A DNA stretch of 64,000 nucleotides from Cutibacterium acnes (GTDB lineage: Bacteria > Actinomycetota > Actinomycetes > Propionibacteriales > Propionibacteriaceae), in contig NZ_CP023676.1 of NCBI RefSeq assembly GCF_003030305.1, positions 930,001 through 994,000 of the forward strand, read 5' to 3'. This document shows, one piece after another, positions 26,469-37,523 of the stretch; positions within the stretch are counted from its first letter, which is position 1; each line of letters opens with the position of its first letter. Below the pieces are notes generated by a model. That model ran no database searches and was not told where the DNA came from. It worked only from the letters and a program-made list of their open reading frames with translations. Position numbers and translations under genes: made by a program.

Positions 26469-28304
26469 ATGTCCGCGCCTCAGCCTGGCAGTACAGATCC
26501 GGCCGTCATCCGGAACTTCTGTATCATTGCGCACATTGACCACGGCAAGTCGACTCTAGCTGATCGGATGTTGCAAATCACTGGTGTCCTTGACGAGCGC
26601 AGTGCTCGCGCCCAGTACTTAGACCGCATGGATATTGAGCGGGAACGCGGAATCACCATCAAGTCCCAGGCAGTGCGGATGCCGTGGGAGGTTGACGGTG
26701 TCACTCACCTTCTCAACATGATCGACACTCCTGGGCACGTCGACTTCTCCTACGAGGTATCCAGATCTCTGCAGGCCTGTGAAGGAGCGATTTTGCTCGT
26801 CGACGCGGCTCAGGGCATCGAAGCCCAGACGTTAGCCAACCTGTATCTGGCTTTGGAAGCTGATCTGGAGATCATTCCGGTGCTCAACAAGATCGACTTG
26901 CCTGGTGCTGAGTCGGATCGTCATGCCGCCGAGATTGCCGGAATCATTGGTTGCGACGAGTCTGAGGTGCTGCGAGTTTCGGCAAAGACTGGTGAGGGCG
27001 TCAGCGATCTGCTTGATACCATCGTCGCTAAGGTGCCAGCCCCCGAGGGAGTGGCCGACGCGCCTGCTCGGGCCCTCATTTTTGACTCGGTCTATGACAC
27101 GTATCGTGGTGTTGTCACGTATGTCCGCGTCGTTGACGGTGCTCTGCGCCACCGTGAGAAAATCCTTATGATGAGTACCGGCGCAGCACACGAGGTGCTT
27201 GAGATTGGCGTCATATCCCCAGAAATGGTGCCGGCTCAGGGGCTGTCGGTGGGGGAGGTCGGGTACCTCATCACCGGCGTCAAGGATGTCCGTCAATCCC
27301 GAGTCGGCGACACTGTCACCAATGCCTCCAAGCCCTCTGAGAAAGATCTTGGCGGCTATCAGCACCCCAAACCAATGGTGTATTCGGGACTCTTCCCGAT
27401 TGATGCCAAGGATTTCCCTGACTTGCGTGATGCTCTCGACAAGTTGCAGCTCAACGACGCTGCCCTGGTCTACGAGCCTGAAACCTCGACGGCCCTGGGC
27501 TTTGGCTTTCGGGTCGGGTTCCTCGGGCTGCTGCACATGGAGATCGTGCGCGAGCGTCTAGAGCGCGAGTTCGACCTTGACCTCATCTCCACAGCTCCCT
27601 CAGTGGTTCACCACGTCCTCATGGAAGACGGATCGACTGTCGCCGTGACAAACCCGTCGGAGTACCCGACTAGCGGGCGGATCGCTGAGGTGCGTGAACC
27701 CATCGTTGACGCCACCATTCTCAGTCCTGCCGAGTACATCGGCACCATCCTTGAGTTGTGTCAGCAGCGTCGTGGTGTTCAGCAAGGCTTGGATTATTTG
27801 TCGTCTGATCGAGTGGAAATCCGGTACCGTCTGCCGCTTTCGGAGATCGTTTTCGACTTCTTTGACCAGCTCAAGTCGCGAACCAAAGGGTATGCCTCGC
27901 TGGACTACCACGAAGCCGGTGAGCAGGCTGCCGACCTCGTTAAAGTCGACATTTTGCTCAACGGAGATCCGGTGGACGCTTTAAGCTCGATCGTCCACCG
28001 CGACAAGTCTTATTCCTACGGCGTCGCGATGGCCGCCAAGCTTAAGGAACTCATCCCGCGCCAGCAGTTCGAGGTGCCGGTCCAGGCCGCCATTGGCGCG
28101 CGGGTTATCGCTCGTGAGACCATTCGCGCCGTTCGTAAGGACGTGCTGGCCAAATGCTATGGCGGTGACATTTCCCGTAAGCGCAAGCTGCTTGAGAAGC
28201 AGAAGGCTGGTAAGAAGCGCATGAAGGTCGTCGGCTCGGTGGAAGTGCCTCAGGAGGCCTTTGTAGCTGCCTTGCGTACCGGAGAGTCCACGGAGAAAAA
28301 GTGA
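26469..28304 (+). CDS. lepA: Elongation factor 4 (LepA)
   Basis: A 611-residue translational GTPase. G1 is [14 protein letters not shown], the switch I region is [12 protein letters not shown]3 is DTPGHVDF, G4 is NKIDLPGA and G5 is SAKTGEG. The LepA-specific C-terminal domain carries [23 protein letters not shown]. It acts on stalled or back-translocating ribosomes. ATG 26469 follows GAGGGAG; an in-frame ATG 26457 is possible. The stop overlaps the menC GTG by 4 nt. Confidence 0.95.
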   Translation: MSAPQPGSTDPAVIRNFCIIAHIDHGKSTLADRMLQITGVLDERSARAQYLDRMDIERERGITIKSQAVRMPWEVDGVTHLLNMIDTPGHVDFSYEVSRSLQACEGAILLVDAAQGIEAQTLANLYLALEADLEIIPVLNKIDLPGAESDRHAAEIAGIIGCDESEVLRVSAKTGEGVSDLLDTIVAKVPAPEGVADAPARALIFDSVYDTYRGVVTYVRVVDGALRHREKILMMSTGAAHEVLEIGVISPEMVPAQGLSVGEVGYLITGVKDVRQSRVGDTVTNASKPSEKDLGGYQHPKPMVYSGLFPIDAKDFPDLRDALDKLQLNDAALVYEPETSTALGFGFRVGFLGLLHMEIVRERLEREFDLDLISTAPSVVHHVLMEDGSTVAVTNPSEYPTSGRIAEVREPIVDATILSPAEYIGTILELCQQRRGVQQGLDYLSSDRVEIRYRLPLSEIVFDFFDQLKSRTKGYASLDYHEAGEQAADLVKVDILLNGDPVDALSSIVHRDKSYSYGVAMAAKLKELIPRQQFEVPVQAAIGARVIARETIRAVRKDVLAKCYGGDISRKRKLLEKQKAGKKRMKVVGSVEVPQEAFVAALRTGESTEKK

Positions 28305-29308
28305 AGGGTCTGAAGGCGTACCGATTAGACGTTCCGCCCATGCTGGCCGATCGTGGTATTGATCGGATGCTCGCATTCGCCGTGCCTCTGACAGTGAGGT
28401 TCCGTGGCATTAAGGTGCGGGAGGGAACTCTGCTCCACGGTCCAGAAGGTTGGGGAGAGTGGTCGCCGTTTTGGGACTACGACCCGGTTGAGTCAGCGTC
28501 GTGGTTGCGCGCGGGAATCGAGGGTGCTACCCGGCGCCTACCCGTGGCGCGACGAGATCGGGTGCCGATAAATGTCACGATTCCCGTCGTCGACGCGGAT
28601 CGTGCCGGGAGGATGGCTGCCGAGTCGGCCTGCCTGACGGCCAAGGTCAAGGTTGCTGACCCTCGTAGCGATCTGCGCGAGGATTGCCGACGGGTCGCCG
28701 CAGTGCGCGAAGCCATGCCAGACGGACACATTCGGGTGGACGCCAACACTGCCTGGGATGTTGATGCAGCGGTCCGTGCGATTACCGAGCTTGACGCCGC
28801 AGCCGAAGGGCTGGAATATGTCGAGCAGCCCTGCGCAAGCGTGGCGGAGCTGGCCCAGGTCAGACGCAAGGTCAACGTGCCGGTGGCAGCTGACGAGTCA
28901 GTACGTAGAGCTGAGGATCCACTCGCGGTGGCACGTGCCGGTGCTGCCGATCTCCTCATCGTTAAGGCACAACCGTTGGGTGGAGTTGCCCGAGCCCTTG
29001 AGGTCATCGATGCTACCGGGTTACCAGCCGTCGTCTCCTCGGCCCTGGACACCAGTATCGGGATCGGGTTGGCTACTTATCTAGCGGCGGCCCTGCCCAG
29101 CCTTGACCACGCCTGCGGGCTGGGGACAATTCGTCTTTTTCAGGGTGATGTCAGCGCCTCGCCACTCCTTCCGGTTGACGGTTACCTGAGACCGCGGCGC
29201 GGGGAGGTTGACGTCGAGGTTGAGGAGTCGGATACGGATCTGTGTCCGAGGTGGTCACAGCGTTTGGCTCTCACCGTGGCCGCCCTTGTTGAGCGAGAAC
29301 GGAGTTGA
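28301..29308 (+). CDS. menC: o-Succinylbenzoate synthase
   Basis: A 335-residue enolase-superfamily enzyme of menaquinone synthesis, dehydrating SHCHC to o-succinylbenzoate. Catalytic landmarks are the KxK pair in LTAKVKVAD, metal ligands in [13 protein letters not shown] and AADESVRR, and the second lysine in [10 protein letters not shown]. It starts with a GTG overlapping the lepA stop, and menD follows after 1 nt. Confidence 0.9.
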   Translation: MKGLKAYRLDVPPMLADRGIDRMLAFAVPLTVRFRGIKVREGTLLHGPEGWGEWSPFWDYDPVESASWLRAGIEGATRRLPVARRDRVPINVTIPVVDADRAGRMAAESACLTAKVKVADPRSDLREDCRRVAAVREAMPDGHIRVDANTAWDVDAAVRAITELDAAAEGLEYVEQPCASVAELAQVRRKVNVPVAADESVRRAEDPLAVARAGAADLLIVKAQPLGGVARALEVIDATGLPAVVSSALDTSIGIGLATYLAAALPSLDHACGLGTIRLFQGDVSASPLLPVDGYLRPRRGEVDVEVEESDTDLCPRWSQRLALTVAALVERERS

Positions 29309-29309
29309 G

Positions 29310-30836
29310 GTGAACCCCTCTACAGCAGTCGCCCGACGTCTGGTGAATGCTCTCGTTGAGGCCGGGGTCGAACACGTCGTGTATTGCCCCGGATCCCGGG
29401 ATGCCCCTATTGGGTATGCGTTGGCTGATGCTGAAACTGCTGGATGGCTGCGGGTTTACGTGCGTCTGGACGAGAGGTCAGCTGGTTTCGTCGCCCTAGG
29501 GCTGGGCCGGGCTGGCTGCCCGGCTGCGTTAGTCACGACCTCGGGCACCGCGGTGGCCAACATTCACCCGGCCGTTCTCGAGGCCGACGCTGCCGGGGTG
29601 CCGCTTATCGTCCTCTCGGCCGACCGTCCCGCCGAGATGTGGCACACGGGGGCTAACCAGACGACTGTCCAAACCGGGATCTTCGGGTCCGCGCCACGTC
29701 TCAGCACTGATGTGCCGGCCGGATTCCCCGCCGACGAACGCCTCGACGCTCTTGTTCTACGGGCTGTGACAGCCGCGACCGGGGCGCTGAGCGCCGACCC
29801 GGGCCCGGTGCACCTCAACGTGAGCTTTCGTGACTCGCTCGTGCCTGACGGGCCGTGGCAGCCGCAGGCATTGGTGCCCCGTCGGGTGAGTTCCTTCCCG
29901 ACTGCACCGACGCCGCTGGTGATGCCTGCCCGGACGGTCGTCGTGGCCGGGGACGGTGCCGGATCGCTCGCCCGCGAGTTGGCACAGCAGGGCGGATGGC
30001 CTCTGCTGGCCGAACCCACCTCGGGCTCCCGGGTCGGGGACAACGCTCTCACCGACTACCAGACGGTCCTGGGTAGCGAGCTGGTCGACGATGTCGAGGC
30101 TGTCCTCGTCCTGGGCCACCCCACTTTGTCGCGCCCGGTGTCGCGGCTGTTAGCGCGTCCCGACGTTACCGTCGTAACTGATCGCAGTCGGTGGACTGAC
30201 GTCGCCGGGGTAGCCCGGGTCGTCACGGGACCGGTGGAACTGGCCGAGATCGATACCGACCCGGCGTGGCTCGGCCGCTGGAAGGACGCAGACCGGCCCG
30301 TCGTACCGACCGCCAAGCAGCGCCTGTGCCGCGACATCTGGTGGGCCTGTACGACCCCGAACGCCCCCGTGCTTGTCATTGGCGCCTCCGAAGTCATCCG
30401 CTGTTTCGATCGATTTGCTGTGCCCGGCGACATCGCTCCAACGGCGCTGGCCAACCGGGGGCTGGCAGGCATCGACGGCACCATCGCTACGGCGATCGGT
30501 GTGGGGTTGGGCACCGGTCGGCCGGTGCGTGTTGTCGTCGGCGATCTCACCTTCGCCCACGACGCCATGTCCCTGCTGTTGGGAGAGACCGAACCTGAAC
30601 CTGACGTGCAGGTTGTCGTCCTGGACGACCGTGGTGGGGCGATTTTTAGCGGCCTTGAGCACGCCGCCGCCCCCGCGCCTGTGCTGCGACGGATGTTTTT
30701 GACCCCTCAGCGTCTCGATTCCGCCGCCCTCGCGCACGCCCTCGGAGCGAGTCACCGGAGGGTCTCTCCAGACGACCTCCAGTTCCTCGACGAACCGGTT
30801 GTGGGTCGTCAGGTCGTTTCGGTACCACTCACCTGA
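29310..30836 (+). CDS. menD: SEPHCHC synthase (MenD)
   Basis: A 508-residue thiamine-diphosphate enzyme that joins isochorismate and 2-oxoglutarate. Motifs are [31 protein letters not shown] (ThDP Glu region), [17 protein letters not shown], and the C-terminal [17 protein letters not shown] with [13 protein letters not shown] and LDDRGGAIF. It is shorter than many MenD proteins (about 550 residues) but not visibly truncated. The GTG at 29310 follows GGAGTTGAG. Its 3' end overlaps that of the convergent menF by 28 nt. Confidence 0.92.
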
Positions 30837-32014
30837 CCGTTGGGCAGGGCGTCGCCGAAGGCTTCCATCTTGGCGCCAACCTCGATCCACTCCTTAGCAG
30901 GGTCAGAGGTTGGCAAGATTCCGGCTCCAGCGAACATTCTCACCTGGCGCGAGTCCTCACTGAATTGTCCACAGCGCAGCGCTAGGGCCCACTGTCCCGA
31001 CCCGTCCGAGCTCATCCAGCCCACCGGCCCGGCGAACCGTCCCCGGTCCAAGTGCTCTATCTGCGCGATGAGCTTGTAAGAGGCCTCGCGGGGGGTGCCG
31101 CACACGGCGGCGGTCGGGTGCATTGCATCGACGATGCGCGCCGCGTTGGAGCCGTTCACCCTAGCGGTGACATCGGTCGCCAAGTGGACGACATTGGGGA
31201 GCTCCAAACGGAAAGGACCGCGGATGACAGGATCAGTCAGCCCGGCCTGGGCCAGTCGCCCGGTGACCGAGGCCACCGCCAGCTCGTGTTCGTGGCGTTC
31301 CTTGGGGTTGTCGAGCAGCTCGTGGGCCCAGGCCGGTTTGCGGGTGCCGGCCAGCACCCGACAGCGGAAGAGCCCGTCGCGGCAGTCGACGAGCAGCTCG
31401 GGGGTTGCCCCCACCAGCCCGTCGTGGCTGTACGTCCAGCAGCCGGGGAACCGTGCGGCCAGTCGTGAGGCGACCTGACTGCGGTCGATGGGCACCTCAG
31501 AGGTGATGTCGACCGCCCCGGCCAATACCACCTTCTCGAGCTGCCCGTCGTGGTCTAGCTGCTGGGTCACCGCGGTAACCGACGCTGTCCATGTGGCTTC
31601 GTCGATGGCCGGTCTACGGGTCAGGTGTTTCTTCGGCTCGGGCCCCCACGTTCGTCGGGTGAGCCGCTGGTGATTCGTCACCTCGGTCGGCCCCCCGAGG
31701 TGACGACGTCGGATGAGCACCTGCGGGACCACGAGGAACCCTTCCTGGGTGCGCGAGAAGGGAAACGAGCCGAAGGCGAAGAGGTCCTGCCCTTCGGACG
31801 CCATCCGGCGCCAGGCGGACTCGACCGCTCCGTGACCGGATGCGGTGAAGCGTCGAGTGACGCCCCAGCCGACCATGGCGGGGGCGTCGTCGGAGTCAGG
31901 GGCCAACCAGATCCACGGGTCGACGCCCTCGGGCACCCAGTGGAGCACTTCATCAAGCCAGGCCGTTCCCGGCAGGGCCGAGACGGTGTCAGAGCAGGGC
32001 AGCAGGTTTAGCAC
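30809..32014 (-). CDS. menF: Isochorismate synthase
   Basis: A 401-residue chorismate-binding enzyme making isochorismate for MenD. It has [64 protein letters not shown], and the C-terminal [24 protein letters not shown] with [15 protein letters not shown]. The GTG at 32014 with AAGG upstream gives a normal length; the open frame to 32278 adds unlike sequence. Convergent, overlapping transcription with menD could make mutual antisense RNA. Confidence 0.9.
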
Positions 32015-32099
32015 GGGCTCGACCTTACTTGCTGAAGCCCACACAATGCTTTGCGGGAGACCCGGACTACGGGTGCGACCACGACGTTGCACGCAAACA

Positions 32100-32433
32100 A
32101 TGTGGTCGCACCCAACGCCCAAGAAGTGATGCGTCAAATTCGACCGACCGCGACAAGAAGTCAAGATTTTCGAGAAGTTCACCCACGGCGACCAGACGCA
32201 GAAAATCGTCAAAGTCAATGGGGAGACGCGATCATGAAATTCGGCATAGTAACTGCGGACGAAAAGACCGCGATCCACGTCGTGGAGTCGATATATCCGA
32301 AGGCCAGAAAACGTCCAGAGTTGACGAAGAATGGAGCGACATGGGCTTGGATGAGGTCAACGAACTGGCCGAGCGATTCGACGTGTGGGAAACCCCGGTG
32401 GTCCACTATGCGCTCGATCTCAGTGCGCCGTGA
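32100..32433 (+). pseudogene. Decayed small gene(s), three frames
   Basis: Protein-like segments follow each other in different frames. First comes a segment with RQEVKIFEKFTHGDQTQ and IVKVNG that ends at a TGA overlapping the ATG at 32234. Next is MKFGIVTADEKTAIHVVESI from that ATG. Last is DMGLDEVNELAERFDVWETP, which runs to a stop at 32431-32433. The order suggests one or two small genes broken by frameshifts. I cannot name the family. Confidence 0.4.
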
Positions 32434-32627
32434 GGACTCTACATTCTCCGATTGTCATGGCTGTTCACAGACGTGTTCAGACGACGAGTGGACACATTGT
32501 GTCATCACAGGGCCTCCTGTCATGTGTGAATCAGACAGGAGGCTCTCAAGCGCAGCATGATCGGCGCGGCGCGGACCAAGGATTTCGCAGGTGACGTCTT
32601 GTGCGTGATGTCCCCGAAAACCAGCGG
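32434..32627. terminator. Perfect 10-bp stem-loop downstream of the remnant
   Basis: GCCTCCTGTC (32512-32521) pairs exactly with GACAGGAGGC (32534-32543) across a 12-nt loop. It lies downstream of menE (minus) and of the decayed plus-strand gene, so it may end transcription from either side. The rest of the stretch shows no gene. Confidence 0.6.
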
Positions 32628-33812
32628 TCACACCCGCCAGGCTGCTCCGGACTCTAGCGTCGCCGTCGTTATTCGGCGTACCTCTACTCGGTCGATCTTG
32701 CCCGACGCCAGCATCGGCAGCTCGTCGACCTCAACGATGACCCGCGGAGCATGGGTGCGTCCCAGACGTCGTCCGACGAGGTCGCGCAGCGCCTCGGGAC
32801 CTCGCCACCCCCGCCCCGGGACGACGACGGCGGTGACAACCTGGCCCCAGGTGGCGTCCGCCAAGCCAAGGACGAGGCCGTCGCGGACCATGCCGGTGGC
32901 CCGGATCTGGTCGAGCACCTGACCGGCGGCGATCTTGAGCCCGCCGGAGTTGATGACGTCGTCGATGCGCCCGTCGATGACCAGGCGCCCACTCTGCCAA
33001 TGCCCGAGATCCTGGGTGGCCAGCCACGGCCCGACCGGACCTTCGTCGAGATAGCCGCTCATGATCATCGGCCCGGCGATGCGCACCCGGCTGTCGTCGG
33101 TCAGGTCGACCCGTACCCCTTCGAGTGGCACCCCGTCGTAGACGCACCCGCCGCAGGTCTCGCTCATGCCGTAGGTCACCCGTACCGGGACGCCAGCCTT
33201 CCGGGCCCGCGACAGCAACGACGTTGACGCGGCGGCCCCGCCGACGAGCACCGCGGCACACCGGGTCAGGGCCTCCGTCCCAACCGGGTCGTCGAGGAGC
33301 CGCGACAACTGGGTAGGCACCACCGATATCGCCACCCGGCCATCGTCATGACGGTTTACCGCCTCGTCGACGGCTGCCGCCACAGCCGGAGCGTCGAGGC
33401 GCCCCTCGACCACCACGACCTCGCGACCGTCGCCGACGGCTCGGGCGACGACCTGCAGCCCAGCGATGTGATGGGGAGGCAGGGCCAGCACCCACGTGCA
33501 TGGCCATCCCAAGCGCTCCCGGGTGGCCGTACCCGAGGCTCGCAACTGCGTTGCCGACAGTCCGACGAGACGCCCGGTCCCGGAGGTCGACCCCGAGGTG
33601 CGCATGACGAGGGCGACCTCGTCTGGCAGCCACACCGTGCGGTCCTCGACATCTTGGAACACCGCCGGAGGCAACTCGTTGCCACCGGCCGGCACGAGCA
33701 CCGACCGGGCCCCGTCGAACACTTCGGTCAGACGCCCAGCCAGCCAGTCGACGTCTTCGCGCGTGCGCTCGACGCGTACCACCCGCACCCGCGATGTCAG
33801 CTCGGATCCCAC
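32628..33812 (-). CDS. menE: o-Succinylbenzoate-CoA ligase
   Basis: A 394-residue adenylate-forming enzyme. It has the P-loop VMRTSGSTSGTGRLVGLS, VTYGMSETCGGCVYDG, and the C-terminal hinge VIDGRIDDVINSGGLKIAAGQV with the lysine in LASGKIDRVEVRR. It activates o-succinylbenzoate for MenB. The GTG at 33812 starts 7 nt after the menB stop with TGAGG upstream; the frame's earlier ATG (33878) would overlap menB by 59 nt. Confidence 0.9.
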   Translation of the reverse strand: MGSELTSRVRVVRVERTREDVDWLAGRLTEVFDGARSVLVPAGGNELPPAVFQDVEDRTVWLPDEVALVMRTSGSTSGTGRLVGLSATQLRASGTATRERLGWPCTWVLALPPHHIAGLQVVARAVGDGREVVVVEGRLDAPAVAAAVDEAVNRHDDGRVAISVVPTQLSRLLDDPVGTEALTRCAAVLVGGAAASTSLLSRARKAGVPVRVTYGMSETCGGCVYDGVPLEGVRVDLTDDSRVRIAGPMIMSGYLDEGPVGPWLATQDLGHWQSGRLVIDGRIDDVINSGGLKIAAGQVLDQIRATGMVRDGLVLGLADATWGQVVTAVVVPGRGWRGPEALRDLVGRRLGRTHAPRVIVEVDELPMLASGKIDRVEVRRITTATLESGAAWRV

Positions 33813-33819
33813 GACGGCC

Positions 33820-34809
33820 TCAGAAGTAATAGGGGTAGTCGGACCAGTCCGGGGAGCGGTGCTCGAGGAAGGCGTCACGTCCCTCCTGAGCTTCCTCGGT
33901 CATATATGCCATCCGGGTCGCCTCGCCAGCGAATGCCTGCTGACCAGCGATGCCGTCGTCAACCATATTAAAGGCATACTTGAGCATCCGGATCGCCTGC
34001 GGGGATTTGCCAGCGATCGTCAGTCCCCACTCAATGGCGGTGTTCTCCAATTCAGCGTGGCCAACGGCCCGGTTGATGACGCCCCACTTTTCGGCCTGCT
34101 CGGCGTCATATGTTTCGGCGAGGAAGAAGATCTCGCGGGCTCGCTTGTCACCGATCTGGCGTGCCAGTAGGGCCGAGCCATACCCGGCATCAAATGAACC
34201 GACGTTGGCATCGACCTGCTTAAACCTGGCGTACTCGCGGCTGGCCACGGCCATATCGGCTACCACCATGAGGGAGTGGCCGCCGCCGGTTGTCCATCCA
34301 GGGATGGCGGCGATGATCGGTTTGGGGGTGGCACGCATGAGGCGTTGCACCTCAAGGATGTGGAGACGTCCCAGCCGTCCCTTCTCGACGCGTTCGCGTC
34401 GGGCGTCGGTGGCCAGGTCCTCGTCGCCGGAGGTTTCCTGCGACTCGTACTGGTATCCGGCGGCCCCACGGATCCGTTGGTCGCCGCCTGAGCAGAAGGC
34501 GTACCCACCGTCGCGCGGGGAAGGGCCATTGCCGGTGAGGATGAGTGCCGCAACATCTGGGGTGCAACGAGCGGCGTCGATACAGCGGTACAACTCGTCA
34601 ACCGTGTGGGGGCGGAAGGCGTTGCGGATGGCCGGGCGGTCGAAGGCAATGCGTACCACCGGCAGATCCTCCCCAGCCGGGGCGTGGTCAGACTCGCCCC
34701 GAGACACGAGGCGATGGAAGGTCATGTCGGTCAGCGGATCTCCGGGAAGGTCAACATCGCGCCAGCGGGCTGCATCAAAAGTGTCAGAAACGAAAGGAAG
34801 GGTGCTCAC
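33820..34809 (-). CDS. menB: 1,4-Dihydroxy-2-naphthoyl-CoA synthase
   Basis: A 329-residue crotonase-fold enzyme that closes the naphthoquinone ring. It has IAFDRPAIRNAFRPHTVDELY, the oxyanion-hole stretch FCSGGDQRIRG, IPGWTTGGGHSLMVVADMAVAS, VGSFDAGYGSALLARQIG and the typical C terminus EHRSPDWSDYPYYF. It is longer than E. coli MenB, as in other actinobacteria. It is probably co-transcribed with menE. Confidence 0.94.
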   Translation of the reverse strand: MSTLPFVSDTFDAARWRDVDLPGDPLTDMTFHRLVSRGESDHAPAGEDLPVVRIAFDRPAIRNAFRPHTVDELYRCIDAARCTPDVAALILTGNGPSPRDGGYAFCSGGDQRIRGAAGYQYESQETSGDEDLATDARRERVEKGRLGRLHILEVQRLMRATPKPIIAAIPGWTTGGGHSLMVVADMAVASREYARFKQVDANVGSFDAGYGSALLARQIGDKRAREIFFLAETYDAEQAEKWGVINRAVGHAELENTAIEWGLTIAGKSPQAIRMLKYAFNMVDDGIAGQQAFAGEATRMAYMTEEAQEGRDAFLEHRSPDWSDYPYYF

Positions 34810-34833
34810 CCGGTGGAAGTTACCACTGCCTGC

Positions 34834-35451
34834 CTACCTGGAATGACGAGCTAGCCGCGACGCCGAGATGACGCCACCGACCGCCCCGCCGAGGTGAGCC
34901 TGCCAGGAGACACCTGCCGCGCCCGGCAGCACTCCCCACAGCACTGATCCGTAAATGAGGAATACGATGATCGCTATCAGGATGTCGTGCAGTCTCTTGG
35001 TGAACAGGCCGCGGACCAGCAGATAGGCCAACCAACCGAAAACGATCCCGGACGCCCCCAGAGTGATCGTTCCGGGAGCGCTGAAACACCACGCGAAAAG
35101 TCCCGAGCACACCATGATCGTCAGCCCTGAGACGATCCAGGTTCGTGTCGACTCCAGGTACACGAGCATTCCGAGGACAAACAGCGGCACTGAATTGCCG
35201 GCCAGATGTGCCCAACCGTAGTGCAGCCATGGGGCAGTGAAGATTTCCCACAGCCCCTGCCCGGTCCAGGAATGGATGCCGAAGTGGTCAAGAGTGTTGC
35301 CAAGCATGGTGTCGATGACCTCGAGGATCCACATGATCGCGACGACGACGGCCATCACACCTGCGCTGTTCGCAATGGAATTGGTGCGGATCGGCGGTGG
35401 GGCCTGACGCCGGCGGACAGGAGCGGACGACGGGGGCAGATAGGAAGTCAT
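34834..35451 (-). CDS. Rhomboid-family intramembrane serine protease
   Basis: A 205-residue protein with about six membrane segments. The catalytic serine lies in GASGIVFGW and the histidine in the last helix, AHLGGAVGG, giving the Ser-His dyad. The HYGWAHLAGNSVPLFVLG segment matches the rhomboid loop region. The ATG at 35451 is preferred over 35478. It would cut membrane proteins within the bilayer; substrates are unknown. It lies upstream of menB on the same strand with a 24-nt gap, but need not be functionally linked. Confidence 0.85.
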   Translation of the reverse strand: MTSYLPPSSAPVRRRQAPPPIRTNSIANSAGVMAVVVAIMWILEVIDTMLGNTLDHFGIHSWTGQGLWEIFTAPWLHYGWAHLAGNSVPLFVLGMLVYLESTRTWIVSGLTIMVCSGLFAWCFSAPGTITLGASGIVFGWLAYLLVRGLFTKRLHDILIAIIVFLIYGSVLWGVLPGAAGVSWQAHLGGAVGGVISASRLARHSR

Positions 35452-35578
35452 GTACCCAGTGTGGCAAAGAAGAATCAAAGAACTTATGTGATTTTCTTCA
35501 CATAAGACGCATTGTGTGGTTCCAGTGTTCCCAACATGTCGGATGCCGCAACAGCGGCGGAAGGTCGAGGAGGACCGT

Positions 35579-37463
35579 ATGACGAACCAACAGGACGTCT
35601 TCGAACCTGATCAGAACATCGTCGACAACGCCTGGGTCTCAGGCTAGAAGACGCTTGAGGGCAAGGCAAAGGCCGACCTAATCGCGTACTGGGACGAGCA
35701 GGCCCAAGAGCTGGGATGGTCAAAGCCGTGGGATAAGGTCCTTGACGACTCGAACAAGCCTTTCTTTCAATGGTTCACTGGCGCTAAGACCAATATTGTC
35801 ACCAACGCGGTGGATCGGCATCTCAGTACCGCCCGCCGCAATAAGCTAGCCCTTATCTGGGTCGGTGAGAACACTGATGAGGTGCGTACCTTTTCCTATT
35901 TCGCCCTCAACCGAGAAGTCGAGCAGATGGCCAATGTTCTTAAGGCGATGGGCGTGCGCAAGGGCGATGTCGTCACTATTTATCTGCCTCGCATCCCGGA
36001 GATCTTTTTCGCGATGTTGGCCTGCGCCAAGATTGGTGCGGTGCATTCGGTGGTTTTTGCAGGCTATTCGTCGGAGGCTCTTAACGCGCGTATTGATGGC
36101 TCGGAGTCGAAGGTCGTTATCACCGTCGACGGTTCGTGGATTAACGGCAAGGTCTTTCCCATGAAGCAGATTGTCGATGAGCCGTGAAGTTCTCCCTGGC
36201 CGTCGAGAACGTCATTGTGGTGCGCAATACGAAGACCGAGGTTTCGATGGACTTGACTTGTGACCACTGGTACGACGAGTTGTGCAAGCTGCCGATCGCT
36301 AAAGGCAAGTGCGAGACCGTCCAGGTGGTCTCAGAAGACCCACTGTTCATTCTGTACACCTCTGGGTCCACCGGCAAGCCGAAGGCCATCGTTCATACCC
36401 ATGGTGGCTACCAGGTTGGCACCTACATCACCCTCAAGCAGTGCTTCGACATTAAGGAAGAGGACCGCTGGTGGTGTACTGCTGATCCGGGCTGGATTAC
36501 GGACACTCCTACCTCGTCTACGGCCCGCTGCTCAACGGTGCCACCGTCTTCATGCATGAGGGCGGTCCGACGTATCCATACCCCGACGGCTGGTGGCAGC
36601 TCATTGAGCACTACGGCATCACTAGCTTCTACACCGCTCTAACCGCTATTCGCACTTTCATGTGCTTTGGCGACGCCTGGGTGCGCAAACACGATCTGTC
36701 CAGTTTGCGCGTACTCGGTTCGGTTGGCGAGTCCATCAACCCGGAGGCTTGGCGCTGGTTCCACGACGTGGTCGGTGACGGCACGTGTCCGATCACCGAT
36801 ACCTGGTGGCAGACCGAAACTGGCATGTTCCAGATCACCACTGTGCCGTCGATGCCGCTCAAACCAGGTGCCGTTGGGCGTCCGGTCTTTGGCCAGGAGG
36901 CTGCTGTTGTCGACGAGGAGGGCCATGAGCTCCCTGCGGGCAAAGAGGGCTTCCTCGTCCTCAAAAACCCGTGGCCGGCCATGATGCGCACCCTGTATAA
37001 GGATCCGGATCGATACCTCGAGGCGTACTGGACGAAGTACCCGGGTGTCTATCTCACCGGTGATTCCGCACGAATCGATGATGACGGCTACATATGGATC
37101 ATCGGACGTGCTGACGACGTCATCAAGGTATCCGGTCACCGCATCGGTACTGCTGAGGTGGAGTCCGCTCTGATCTTTCACCCCGCCGTCGCCGAGGCTG
37201 CGGCCATAGGGCTGCCTCACGAAGTGAAGCGCAACGCGATCCATATGGTCGTTGTACTCAATCATAGTTTCGAGCCGACGAAGAATCTCGTCTCTGATAT
37301 CCGCGGACACGTCGCCGAAACCCTCTCGCCGATTGCCAAGCCTGACACCATCGAGTTCGTCGACAAGTTGCCGAAGACCCGCTCCGGCAAGATCGTGCGT
37401 CGCGTCCTCAAAGCTCGTGTCCTGGGTGGAGACGAGGGAGACCTGTCAACCCTAGAGGACTGA
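35579..37463 (+). pseudogene. acsA: Acetyl-CoA synthetase, inactivated by a stop and two frameshifts
   Basis: The full Acs sequence can be followed through three frames. ATG 35579 (GAGGAGG upstream) opens the gene, but codon 23 is TAG (35645-35647), probably from TGG. Near 36183 one base is missing (GAGCCG-TGAAG, expected GAGCCGCTGAAG), and near 36501 another (ATTACGG-ACAC, expected ATTACGGGACAC). Between and after them the AMP-binding loop YTSGSTGKPKAIVHTHGG, the hinge GRADDVIKVSGHRIG and the acetylatable lysine in PKTRSGKIVRR are well kept, so the damage is recent. It would have activated acetate to acetyl-CoA. Confidence 0.9.
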
Positions 37464-37523
37464 GGCCATTACCGGGAGGGGCGGGGTATGCCATGTCCTC
37501 GTCCCTCGTGCTTGTCGACCATG

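Noticed and set aside
30965-30973. TTGTCCACA, a DnaA-box-like site, inside menF
   Set aside because: A single nine-base match within coding sequence, without the rest of the shared upstream element, is expected by chance.
35579-37463. Reading the three acs pieces as separate real genes
   Set aside because: They are consecutive parts of one protein with no gap in the family sequence, and the internal starts lack ribosome sites.
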